Part shown: piece after piece, positions 8,050-15,969 of the stretch
How the letters are laid out: each line of letters opens with the position of its first letter
How positions within the stretch are numbered: position 1 is the stretch's first letter
From: JACCZX01 sp963801035
GTDB taxonomy: Bacteria > Pseudomonadota > Gammaproteobacteria > Burkholderiales > Burkholderiaceae_F
Length of the DNA stretch: 64,000 bases
Assembly: GCA_963801035.1 (NCBI GenBank)
Contig: CAWDDF010000009.1
Location: 62,001 to 126,000 of the forward strand
Direction: 5' to 3'
Made by a program: the position numbers and the translations under genes
Notes under the pieces: generated by a model
Seen by the model: only the letters and a program-made list of their open reading frames with translations
Told to the model about the DNA's origin: nothing
The model's database searches: none

Positions 8050-9176
8050 AGAATTTGGATCCTTTGCTCGATTCTGCTCCGTGTGGATTTCTCGTCGTCG
8101 GGGACGATGGCACGATCCAGCTCGCCAATTCGACCGCCGCCGAGATGCTTGGCGCCGCGGACGCACCGGCACTCATCGGGCGCCACGTCGATTTCATCTT
8201 GTCCACGCCCAGCCGAATTTTCTACCAGACGCACGTCTTCCCAACGCTGTGTCTACAGGGAAGGGTGCAGGAAGTGTATGTCGCGCTGATAGGCAGCGGC
8301 GGCGCAGAGGTGCCGGTACTGCTCAATGCCAAGCGGCGCACTGACGGCGATCACAAGGTATCCGACTGGGCGCTGGTTCCCATGCGCCAACGCAATGAAC
8401 TCGAGAACGAGATTCTCAAGGCCCGCCGAGTCGCGGACGAGTCGTCGAAAGCAAAAGATCAATTCCTCGCGCTCGTTTCTCACGAGCTGCGCTCTCCCCT
8501 CACGGCCATCCTCAACTGGGCAACACTGCTCCTGCAACGCGAGCCCGATGCGGCCACGCTTAAGCGCGGGCTGCAGGCGATTGATCGCAACGCGCGCGTG
8601 CAGTCCCGGCTCGTCGATGACATCCTCGACGAAGTGCGTGTACAGACCGGCAAGCTGCGCCTGGAGCTCGCCGACGTAGATGCGAGGCCGATCTTGAGCA
8701 ACGTGCTCGACGGGGTCGCACCGGCGGCGCGTGCCAAGTCCGTCGAGCTGGAAGGCGACCTGTCGACCGAGCAACTGCTTGTTCGGGCGGATCCGAATCG
8801 GCTTCAGCAGGTTTTCTGGAACGTCGTGCACAACGCAGTGAAGTTCACCCCCGCCGGCGGACGCGTGCGAGCGACGATGCGGCCGCGCGATGCGTGGGTC
8901 GAGGCGGCGATCAGCGATACCGGCCATGGCATCTCGCCCGAGTTCCTGCCGCATGTGTTCGAGCATTTTCGGCAGGAGCACGCAGCTTCGAGCGGTGCCG
9001 AAGGCGGTCTTGGACTCGGCATGGCTATCACCCGTACGTTGGTGGAGTTGCACGGCGGGAGCATCTCGGCCAGCAGTTCCGGCCTAGGTCACGGAAGCAC
9101 GTTCATCGTGCGGCTGCCGACACTGCAGCGGCCGCCGGTGGGTGCGGCTGCACATCCTGACGCGCACCTCGTCTAA
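8046..9176 (+). CDS. PAS-domain sensor histidine kinase, partner of RsbQ
   Basis: I start at GTG 8046, which overlaps the hydrolase stop (GTGA); the frame is open further upstream, but that part is antisense-like and unconserved. The 376-residue product has an N-terminal PAS domain (about 1-115, LDSAPCGFLVVGDDGTIQLANS), a coiled linker, the HisKA box FLALVSHELRSPL (about 145-157), and an HATPase domain with the N box NVVHNAVKF, G boxes DTGHGIS and GGLGLGMAI, and GHGSTFIV. There are no transmembrane segments and no receiver domain, so it is a soluble sensor. Because the hydrolase gene is fused to it translationally, the PAS domain probably senses the hydrolase product. The cognate response regulator is not adjacent. 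Confidence 0.9.
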   Translation: MKNLDPLLDSAPCGFLVVGDDGTIQLANSTAAEMLGAADAPALIGRHVDFILSTPSRIFYQTHVFPTLCLQGRVQEVYVALIGSGGAEVPVLLNAKRRTDGDHKVSDWALVPMRQRNELENEILKARRVADESSKAKDQFLALVSHELRSPLTAILNWATLLLQREPDAATLKRGLQAIDRNARVQSRLVDDILDEVRVQTGKLRLELADVDARPILSNVLDGVAPAARAKSVELEGDLSTEQLLVRADPNRLQQVFWNVVHNAVKFTPAGGRVRATMRPRDAWVEAAISDTGHGISPEFLPHVFEHFRQEHAASSGAEGGLGLGMAITRTLVELHGGSISASSSGLGHGSTFIVRLPTLQRPPVGAAAHPDAHLV

Positions 9177-9184
9177 GAACTCGT

Positions 9185-9679
9185 GTGAACAATCCCGGCT
9201 CGACGCCATCACCGCGTGGCTTCACGCTGATGGAGCTTGTGGTGGTGATGGCGATCATCGCCATCCTGGCATTGATGGCTGTTCCGACCTTTCACGACAA
9301 ATACATTCGAGAGCAAGTCATCGAGGCGATGCGGCTGACCGACATCGCCAAAGGACCCATCGCCACCGCCTGGTCCACCACCAAAACCTTTCCCGATGAC
9401 AACGCTGCAGCAGGCTTGCCTGTGGCCGACAAGATCGTCAGCAACTACGTCAAGTCGCTAACAGTAGAAGCGGGTGCAATCCATGTGGTGTTTGGCAACC
9501 AGGCCAATGGCGCGCTGCGTGGCAAAACGTTGAGCCTGCGCCCTGCAGTGATCGAGGACGCGCCCATCGTGCCTGTGGCCTGGGTGTGCGGCTATGCGGC
9601 GGCGCCCGAGAAGATGGCCGTAATGGCGGTCAACAAAACGGACCTGCCGAAGATTTGGCTGCCAGTGAATTGCCGTTGA
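9185..9679 (+). CDS. Type IV pilin-like (prepilin) protein
   Basis: This 164-residue protein carries the type IV prepilin signature RGFTLMELVVVMAIIAILALMAVP near residues 11-34: a short basic leader, a prepilin peptidase site between G and F, Glu at +5 of the mature protein, and a 20-residue hydrophobic helix. The C-terminal domain has two cysteines (VAWVCGYAAAP and the final NCR) that could form the D-region disulfide loop of pilins. It starts at GTG 9185, nine bases after the histidine kinase stop. No pilus assembly genes are near, so it is an orphan major-pilin-like or minor pilin and depends on a system elsewhere. Confidence 0.85.
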   Translation: MNNPGSTPSPRGFTLMELVVVMAIIAILALMAVPTFHDKYIREQVIEAMRLTDIAKGPIATAWSTTKTFPDDNAAAGLPVADKIVSNYVKSLTVEAGAIHVVFGNQANGALRGKTLSLRPAVIEDAPIVPVAWVCGYAAAPEKMAVMAVNKTDLPKIWLPVNCR

Positions 9680-9725
9680 ATGCCACTGTCCGAGTCGCAA
9701 GTATAGCGCGTTTTCAATAGTCGCC

Positions 9726-12108
9726 TCAAGCTCGGGGAGTAGGGCGAGAGCTTTTACCTTCTTCAAGGCTCGCTCTGTTCATCGCAAGCGCCATTTCGAG
9801 CGCGGAGTCATCGACCGGTTTAATCAGATGCAAGTCGAAACCGGCTTCTCGAGTGCGCCGTTGGTCTTCCTGCTGACCGTACCCAGTAAGCGCAACCAAA
9901 TAGACATCGGCCGACTCCGGCTCCCGGCGCAACGCCCGCGCAACTTCGTAACCATCCAATCCTGGTAAACCAATATCGCAAAAAACAATATGCGGTTTGA
10001 AACTACGACACGCTTCCAAACCCGCGCGGCCATTGTGGGCCTTGTCGGTCGTATGTCCTTTGAGTTCCAAAAGCACGCAAAGCGTTTCCGCCGCATCAAT
10101 GTTGTCTTCCACCACCAATATTCGCAGCGGGCCCCTCGGTTCTTCCACGCCGGCGGCACCTGCTTGACGTGGCGCGGCCGCGGTCACTTCGAGAGGTATG
10201 ACGACCGTGATCTCCGAGCCTCGTCCTACACCGGCGCTCGATGCGTCAATGTGTCCATCGTGCAGCTCGACCAGATGCTTGACGAGCGCGAGTCCTAATC
10301 CCAAGCCACCTCGTGAGCGATCAAGGCTGCGGTCTGCCTGATTGAACGATTGAAACATTCTCTGCAGCGTGTCTTCGTCCATGCCAATACCGGTGTCGCG
10401 CAAGTTGACTTCGCATCCCTTTGCTGTGCATTGGACTTTCACCGCTATCTGGCCACCGGCTTCGGTGAACTTCACGGAATTGTGCAAAACATTACCGACA
10501 ATTTGGTTCAGCCTGGTTTCGTCGCCATACACCCAGATGGGTTCATTGGGGATATCAATGTTTAACTGCAAGCCAGCCGCTTCGAGAGCCGGACGGTAGT
10601 CCTCGCATGCATCGCGCACGGTCGCAACGAGGTCGCAGCGCGCCTTTTTAATCTCAAGCTTTCCGTGCGTTATCCGCGCCACGTCGAGAAGATCGTCAAT
10701 CAGACGTGCCATGTGGCCTGACTGGCGATCGATAACCTGACGCGCCTTGCGCGCTGTTGGTTCGTGGGCAGCCACGACGTTGAGGATTTGAATGGCATTT
10801 CGAATCGGGCCCAGCGGGTTTCTCAGTTCGTGCGCAAGCACCGCGAGAAACTCGTCCTTGCGACGGTCAGACGCTTGCAGTGCTTGCTCCGCTTGTTTGC
10901 GTTCGTGAATGTCGGTGGCAGTTCCATACCAGCGGAACACTCCGCCCGTCTCGTCCTTGACAGGAACTTCACGCAACAAGAACCAGTGGTAGGCACCGTC
11001 CGATGCCCTTCGTAATCGCAACTCAAACTCCAGCGCCTGGCTGTTTGCCAATGCCTCTTTCCATCGGCGCATCATTTCAGGAAGGTCTTCGGGATGTACG
11101 ACGCGCTCCAGCTCGTCGGCTTCACCTGTTGAGAGTCCGGTGTACTCATGCCACCGCTGGTTGATGAACTCGACCGACCTGTCGGGCCGTCTCACGAACG
11201 CGATCTGCGGCATCGCATCGGCCATTGCTCGCAACCGCGCCTCGCTCTCGCGGGCAATTTGAATGTCCACCTCGGCACGATTCGCCGCAGCGATGCGTCT
11301 GTACATGGAGACGCTTTCGAACAGCAAGACCCACAAGAGGAAGCTGCCGGCTAAGAGCCCGAAGGTCCGCCCTGCATAAAAACCGAGATCGAAGCGTCCG
11401 GCGTTGAAAACAGCAGACAGCCCGATGTCGCAGGCCCATACCCACATCACGACCATCAGCCAGACATCGAGCACCGTCTTGGGACGTTTGCGTGCCAAGA
11501 CGAAGAGTGCAGCCAAGGGGGTGAGCCAAACGACACCCACAACGGCGGAATATGCGGACGCGTATCCGTGCCCACGCATGATGGCGGGCATAGCCGCCTC
11601 GCCGGCCGTTGCTAAACCCAGTGAAAACTGCGGCGAGCGCCACGGCGCCAAGTGCCCAGCCGACGGTGCCCCGTTGATCTATCTGCGGCTTTGTTGTCCG
11701 GGCATAGCCAATTACGAAGAGCGGAAAGATTGCATGCCAAAACATGTAAATCCATGCCGTGCTCTGCTGGCCGGCTCCCAGCAACCCTTGCGGCGCGAAC
11801 AGTCCCGGAAAAGTCAACGTGTGACCAGCCGTAATGACCGCTGTGAACAGATAGCCTGCAGCAAGTATTGCGACGGCTCGCGATCGAGAGACGTTCCACT
11901 TTCCAAACAGCAATGCAGCAGTCGCAAGATCGGTCAGGATCAACGCGCTTTGATACGCAGGAATGAACGCGTCAAGGCGGCCGACAGGGGTGCTCGCATA
12001 CGGCGCGAGAAAAATGAAAACGGCCAGCGAAATGACGCCGACGCCAATCGCTAAGCGCCAGTTGCGCGCATCTGCAGGCAAAGACGACAGAAGCTTCGGC
12101 GCGATCAT
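9726..12108 (-). pseudogene. MASE4-PAS hybrid histidine kinase, split by a one-base frameshift
   Basis: Two frames join to make one protein of about 793 residues. The first (start at 12108) begins MIAPKLLSSLPADARNW and has six or so membrane helices of a MASE4 domain (FIPAYQSALILTDL, FPGLFAPQGLLGAGQQSTAW). Near 11610 an extra base throws it out of frame after VFTGFS. The second frame resumes with TAGEAAMPAIMRG and continues through the rest of MASE4, a PAS domain (ARLRAMADAMPQIAFV), HisKA (FLAVLAHELRNPL), HATPase (NVLHNSVKF, DTGIGM, GGLGLGLAL) and a C-terminal receiver domain with phospho-acceptor Asp in VFCDIGLPGLDG. As written, the longest frame alone (to 11651) would make a 641-residue protein with half of its membrane domain. 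Sequencing error is as likely as real inactivation. Confidence 0.85.
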
Positions 12109-12480
12109 GTCGCTCTAAGCTTTGTGTACTGCGAGATTACGAAGGTCGCGAAGCGTCCGCTCTGCAAATTTATCGTCGCCGATAGTCCCAGCGAAATGCA
12201 GTATCCATGACGATACGTTTAGTCGGCTACCACGGCTTTATGTGTAGACGCAATCGCACTGTCGCTGGACGACATGCGCCGCGAAAAACTTGGGTGGTGT
12301 CGCTGACTACGAAGACATCAGAAGGAACGATTCAATCGCGGTTGCGATTGTGCCGAGTCTGCAGGCCGAGCTGGAAAGCACGCGGACTAAGTGAGGTCCG
12401 CGAGCCACTTCGCTGCCGAAATTGCCGTAAGGCTTGGTCTTTAGGGATTGCTAGAGAAAGAGCGGCTGTGGCAGGCGACC
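12109..12480. other. Intergenic stretch with no convincing gene
   Basis: About 370 bases lie between the start of the hybrid kinase and a small membrane protein gene. A 99-codon frame at 12207-12506 on the + strand is Arg/Cys-rich, has no ribosome-binding site and matches nothing I know, so I reject it. A hairpin with 7-base arms CGCGGAC (12381-12387) and GTCCGCG (12396-12402) is present but is not followed by a T run on either strand. Confidence 0.5.
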
Positions 12481-12597
12481 TTAGTCGTCACCTCGAGGTG
12501 GCGTGAGTGGTGGCCAGTCTCTAGTGGAGTCGCCGAACACGAGGTACAGCGCAATCGCAAACGAGAAGAGCACGATGAGCCAGTCGAGAAAGTCCAT
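12481..12597 (-). CDS. Small membrane protein of 38 residues
   Basis: This gene is too short for ordinary gene calling. The ATG (complement of 12595-12597) is preceded by a strong AGGAGTG ribosome-binding sequence at 12604-12610, six bases away. The product starts MDFLDWLIVLFSF, has one hydrophobic helix (about residues 7-21, ending YLVFG), then a polar proline-rich tail (DWPPLTPPRGDD) and a TAA stop. The layout of a single transmembrane helix with an acidic N-terminus and a soluble tail fits the small membrane proteins found widely in proteobacteria. The role is unknown. It is separate from the kinase 370 bases downstream in the same direction. Confidence 0.65.
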   Translation of the reverse strand: MDFLDWLIVLFSFAIALYLVFGDSTRDWPPLTPPRGDD

Positions 12598-12744
12598 TAC
12601 GTTCACTCCTAATCAGGCTCAATTTTGTAAGGTGGACACACGGATGGGAAGTCATCCAGGCGGCTTCCTCTATTCGGTCGATATGATCTGAACCATGATG
12701 GCGATCAACCTGTCACGACCAGTCGTGAACACGCCCTGAGCACT

Positions 12745-13290
12745 ATGAACAAGCAAGAAGTTGAAGGGCTGCTGCGTACGCTGGAGGCTCGCTTCGCGAA
12801 GAACATGCATCGTCATCAAGGAATTGCATGGTCTGCCGTTCAGGCGAAACTTGAAGCCAGCTCCGCGGCGCTGAGGTCGCTACGTGATATGAATTCCACG
12901 GGCGGAGAGCCGGACGTGATCGGCCACGACAAAGCGTCGGGCATGTTCACGTTCTACGATTGTTCCCCAGAGAGCCCTGCGGGCCGCAGGAGTGTTTGCT
13001 ACGACCGCGAAGCGCTTGAATCTCGGAAGGAGAACAAACCGGAGAACAGTGCAGTGGAGATGGCGGTCGAGATGGGTATCGAGCTACTGACTGAAGAACA
13101 GTACAGAGAGCTACAGAAGCTCGGCGACTTCGACATGAAGACTTCGAGTTGGGTCAGCACACCGCCGGACGTCAGGAAGCTTGGTGGAGCTCTGTTCTGT
13201 GATCGCCGTTATGGCAGGGTGTTCGTGTACCACAACGGCGCACAGTCGTACTACGCTGCCCGAGGTTTCCGAGGCGCACTTCGAGTCTGA
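12745..13290 (+). CDS. DUF4256 family protein
   Basis: The 181-residue product spans the whole DUF4256 family. Visible features are the N-terminal MNKQEVEGLLRTLEARFAKNMHRH, the central GMFTFYDCSPESPAGRRSVCYDREA with two cysteines, and EMAVEMGIELLTEEQYRELQKLG toward the C-terminus. The ending, ALFCDRRYGRVFVYHNGAQSYYAARGFRG, is also typical. The protein is predicted to be cytoplasmic and soluble. Its biochemical role is not known. It lies 68 bases upstream of the GhrA-type reductase gene in the same direction, without obvious functional linkage. Confidence 0.85.
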   Translation: MNKQEVEGLLRTLEARFAKNMHRHQGIAWSAVQAKLEASSAALRSLRDMNSTGGEPDVIGHDKASGMFTFYDCSPESPAGRRSVCYDREALESRKENKPENSAVEMAVEMGIELLTEEQYRELQKLGDFDMKTSSWVSTPPDVRKLGGALFCDRRYGRVFVYHNGAQSYYAARGFRGALRV

Positions 13291-13358
13291 ATACCGCGCC
13301 ACGCAGCACGGGTGACCAAGGGATGCGTAACCCCCGTTAGAGGAAGGTCACCGAACCA

Positions 13359-14309
13359 ATGAAGGTCGCTCTTGTCACGTCGTCGATGCCGCTGGCTCCG
13401 TGGCAAAACGGGATCCAACGCGCGTTCACCGAAGTCGGCCTTGCCGCTGAGCTCGTTCCATGGGAAGGCAGGCATCCCAGTTCCGCCATCGGTGCGCGCT
13501 ATGCACTGGTGTGGCTGCCGCCATCGGAGCTGTTCGAAGTCGAGCACGATCTGGAGGTCGTGTTCAATCTCGGCGCCGGCGTCGACCGACTGCTCGCCAA
13601 TGCGGTCGTCCCTGAACGACTGCCGATCGTGCGCCTGGTAGACGCCGGCATGGCGGTGCGCATGGCCGAATACGTGTGCTTTGCAATCGCGCGTGCCACG
13701 CGGGGGCTCGAGCGCTTCGGCCCCGGTGGCCTGCGCGATTGGAATGCATCGCGCCCGCGCGGAAAACCGCCGACGGTGGGCGTGCTCGGCGCCGGCGCGA
13801 TCGGCGGCAAGATCGCCGAAGCAGCTGCGATGTTCGGTTACCCAGTGCGCTTGTGGTCGCGCACGCCACGCACGTTCGCTGGCATGAAGACTTTCGCCGG
13901 ACTCGAACAGCTCGATGTTTTCCTTGCTGAATCGAACTTTCTCGTCAACGCGTTGCCGTTGACACGCGACACGGAGAACCTCCTCGACCGCGCGCGGTTG
14001 TCGAAGCTGCCCGAAGGAGCGCATGTGATCAACGTTGGGCGCGGCGCGACGATCGTCGACGCCGATCTACTCGCTTTGCTCGACGACGGCCATCTTGGCG
14101 GCGCCACACTTGACGTGTTCCGAGTGGAGCCGCTTCCGGACGACGACCCTTACTGGTCGCACCCGAAAGTGACCGTGACGCCGCACTTGTCCGGACCGAC
14201 GCCGGTTGCTCCAGCCGCAACGCAGATCGCCGACGCGATCGTGCAACTGGAGCGCGGCGTACCCGTCAGCTCGCTGCCGGGTTACGTCGACCGATCGCGC
14301 GGGTACTAA
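13359..14309 (+). CDS. ghrA: Glyoxylate/hydroxypyruvate reductase A-like dehydrogenase
   Basis: This 316-residue protein belongs to the D-isomer-specific 2-hydroxyacid dehydrogenases, GhrA subgroup. The NAD(P)-binding glycine motif VGVLGAGAIGGKIAEAA lies near residues 139-155. The substrate-binding NLGAGVDRLL is near 70-79, the catalytic Arg is in INVGRGATIVD near 225-235, and the C-terminal TPHLSGPTP supplies the catalytic His. These enzymes reduce glyoxylate and hydroxypyruvate to glycolate and glycerate, mostly with NADPH. The length matches E. coli GhrA (312). An AGAGGAAGG ribosome-binding region precedes the ATG. The NADPH preference is inferred from the family. Confidence 0.88.
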   Translation: MKVALVTSSMPLAPWQNGIQRAFTEVGLAAELVPWEGRHPSSAIGARYALVWLPPSELFEVEHDLEVVFNLGAGVDRLLANAVVPERLPIVRLVDAGMAVRMAEYVCFAIARATRGLERFGPGGLRDWNASRPRGKPPTVGVLGAGAIGGKIAEAAAMFGYPVRLWSRTPRTFAGMKTFAGLEQLDVFLAESNFLVNALPLTRDTENLLDRARLSKLPEGAHVINVGRGATIVDADLLALLDDGHLGGATLDVFRVEPLPDDDPYWSHPKVTVTPHLSGPTPVAPAATQIADAIVQLERGVPVSSLPGYVDRSRGY

Positions 14310-14439
14310 TAAAAAGAAGCGCGCTTCTCCTCAGCAACTGCCGGTCGCAGGCCTCAGTGCGGCAATGTGAATTTTCGACAACCGTTTTTTCAATGACTAC
14401 TATTGGTGCAACGAATTGCGTACGAGGTACGACAGAAAC

Positions 14440-14634
14440 ATGAAAGTCGCAAATCTCTTGCTGTTAGCCGCCTTTGTCCCAGCCGTTGCGCTCGCAGATT
14501 ACGAAGAAGAAAAAAAGAAATATGACGAATGCGTCGCAAAGGTGAAGAGAGACTATCCATTGCCGCCCGCAAGTATCAATGCGCTAAAACAATTGATCGC
14601 TTCTCTGTGTGGTCCAGCGCCCGTAAAGAAATAA
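14440..14634 (+). CDS. Small exported protein, 64 residues
   Basis: I place the start at ATG 14440, which gives a clean signal peptide (MKVANLLLLAAFVPAVALA) and a mature peptide of about 45 residues, highly charged (DYEEEKKKYDECVAKVKRDY) with two cysteines that could pair. A longer frame to 14416 (MRTRYDRN) would spoil the signal peptide. No family is recognised. Codon usage is a little AT-richer than its neighbours. It is followed by a copy of the dispersed repeat at 14655. Confidence 0.6.
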   Translation: MKVANLLLLAAFVPAVALADYEEEKKKYDECVAKVKRDYPLPPASINALKQLIASLCGPAPVKK

Positions 14635-14654
14635 GCCGCCCGCATTCGATGTGA

Positions 14655-14712
14655 CGCTGGTTACCATGCGCGTCACGAAACAGTTCCACGAAGCAGTCGC
14701 CTTTGCTGCGAG
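14655..14712 (+). repeat. Dispersed repeat, copy A
   Basis: This segment reads GCTGGTTACCATGCGCGTCA, then CAGTTCCACGAAGCAG and CCTTTGCTGCG. It aligns by eye with copy D at 31198-31265, and more weakly with copies B and C. In translation it gives MRVTKQFHEAVAFA, like the MEQFDEAFIFAQ of copy D. It has no ribosome-binding site or long open frame and lies between two genes. Confidence 0.5.
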
Positions 14713-14798
14713 TAAGAAGCGTCTGCGGTAGGCCTATCGTGCGTACAAGCCTTGCTTAACAACGGTCTCATCCATTCACCGACGGAGAATCGAACACC

Positions 14799-15434
14799 AT
14801 GTCACTGTTCATTAGAAGCACCAGGATAGCTGCGCTAGCCGGGCTGTTGGCCTTTGCCTTCGGCAACGTCTCTGCCCAGGTCGTCGCCGAAGATCGCGCA
14901 ACTTGCGATCGCGCCTATAAACCGCAAGTGGGTCAAGAAGGTAAAGATGTCGTCTGGGTGCCGACGCCCGACGAAGTCGTCCAACGCATGCTTCAAGTAG
15001 CCAAGGTCACGCCAAAAGACATTGTTTATGACTTGGGCGCAGGCGACGGCAAGATCGCGATCGCGGCGGGCAAGCTGGGCGCCACCTCAGTTGGCATCGA
15101 ATACAACCCCGACATGGCCAAGCTCGCACAGTGTTACGTGCAGGCAGAAAAACTGACCGGCAAGACACGCATCATTCAGGGAGATGTCTTTGAATCCGAC
15201 TTTCGCGACGCTACGGTGGTGACGATGTACCTGCTGCCGGAACTCAACGTCAGGTTACTGCCGAAACTGCTGAAAGACCTGAAGCCGGGTACGCGCATCG
15301 TGTCGCACGCATTTCGGATGGGGACTTGGGAGCCGCAACAGACGCTGGATGTGGGCGGACGAGCCGTTTATTTCTGGACTATTCCCGCGCCTGGTACTCC
15401 GGCATACGCGGCTGCGATGGCTGCAACCAAGTAA
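14799..15434 (+). CDS. Exported class I SAM-dependent methyltransferase-like protein
   Basis: The 211-residue product has a signal peptide (residues 1-26, ending FGNVSA) followed by a Rossmann methyltransferase core. Motif I is VYDLGAGDGKIAIAAG at about 76-91, the acidic end of strand 2 is GIEYNPDM near 101-108, motif II is IIQGDVFES, and VTMYLLPELN follows. The opening of the mature part (KPQVGQEGKDVVWVPTPDEVVQRML) is typical of a family of exported methyltransferase-like proteins whose substrate is unknown. How an exported protein would obtain SAM is unclear, so catalysis is not assured. A deleted remnant of a second copy lies at 30480-30608. The ribosome-binding region is GACGGAGAATC just upstream. 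Confidence 0.85.
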   Translation: MSLFIRSTRIAALAGLLAFAFGNVSAQVVAEDRATCDRAYKPQVGQEGKDVVWVPTPDEVVQRMLQVAKVTPKDIVYDLGAGDGKIAIAAGKLGATSVGIEYNPDMAKLAQCYVQAEKLTGKTRIIQGDVFESDFRDATVVTMYLLPELNVRLLPKLLKDLKPGTRIVSHAFRMGTWEPQQTLDVGGRAVYFWTIPAPGTPAYAAAMAATK

Positions 15435-15513
15435 GCCTGCTCGGCTTCAGTTGCAATGCTGTCAGTCGGCGCAGCGGCGCTGCGCCGAGAGAGACGAACG
15501 CGCGCCGATGACG

Positions 15514-15729
15514 TTACGCGTGGCTGGGCTCGCCCTTTCGGGCCGCCTCGATCTTGGCGACGTCGATCTTCCTCATTGGCATCATCGCGTCGAATGCGCG
15601 CTTGGCAACATCGCCGCCTTGTGCCAGTGCACCAACCTTGCTATTGGGGAAGGTTGCGGCGTAGAAGCGCGCCGCTTCTTCCGCGTCGTGGTCGTACCAC
15701 AAACAGATGGTGTTCTTGGCGGTCGCCAT
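15514..15729 (-). pseudogene. Internally deleted VOC/PhnB-like gene (paralogue of 30545-31141)
   Basis: The frame encodes 71 residues: the first 34 (MATAKNTICLWYDHD through NSKVGA) and the last 37 (LAQGGDVAKRAF through KGEPSHA) match the two ends of the full VOC protein at 30.5-31.1 kb almost exactly. The middle 93 codons of that protein (279 bases) are missing, and the frame is kept across the junction near 15628-15633. The two parental flanks share only a three-base GCA at the join. Loss of the central strands should destroy the glyoxalase/bleomycin-resistance fold, so I treat it as a pseudogene, although the frame is open and could make a small peptide. Confidence 0.85.
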
Positions 15730-15819
15730 TGTTTAAGTCCTCCAGGATTCAAGTCGAGCAGCGCTCGGACGCTGCCGTTCATCGCGAACAAGACCGAATT
15801 GTGCATGTGTACATAGGCA

Positions 15820-15934
15820 GAAGCGGACCTTGTCGCGGCGTTCGATGGCTGCGCTCGCTACGATGCGCGTCATGCAGCAGTTAATGGAGCAATTGAGCGA
15901 AGCAATCACGTTTTCGCAGTCGCACGAGATTCCG
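15820..15934 (+). repeat. Dispersed repeat, copy B: 5' fragment of a serine hydrolase gene
   Basis: This stretch matches the 5' end of the serine hydrolase gene (copy C, 18200-18314). Over the last 66 bases, from GTCATGCAGCA onward, I count three mismatches by eye. The similarity stops after GAGATTCCG, where copy C continues into the hydrolase and this copy does not. It would encode MRVMQQLMEQLSEAITF and is not followed by a long frame. It sits directly beside the deleted VOC gene, as copy D sits beside the intact VOC gene. Confidence 0.7.
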
Positions 15935-15969
15935 AGTGAACTCGGAGTTTCCATAGCAAGATCTTCGTC

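Noticed and set aside
7186..8172. A 328-residue minus-strand frame over the RsbQ gene
   Set aside because: Composition is Arg/His/Asp-rich with no domain, and the plus-strand gene has a complete catalytic triad. It is an antisense shadow.
8253..9053. A 266-residue minus-strand frame over the PAS kinase
   Set aside because: No recognisable motif, while the plus strand has all kinase boxes in order.
11404..12054. A 216-residue plus-strand frame opposite the MASE4 domain
   Set aside because: Antisense to clear membrane helices and without hydrophobic or domain structure of its own.
12207..12506. A 99-codon frame in the intergenic region after the hybrid kinase
   Set aside because: Arg/Cys-rich, no ribosome-binding site, no similarity to anything I know, and partly antisense to the better-supported 38-residue protein.
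14316..14327. Palindrome GAAGCGCGCTTC after the GhrA-type gene, considered as a terminator
   Set aside because: It has no loop (self-complementary 12-mer) and is preceded, not followed, by the A/T-rich run on the plus strand. It might end transcription on the minus strand, but no minus-strand gene is near.
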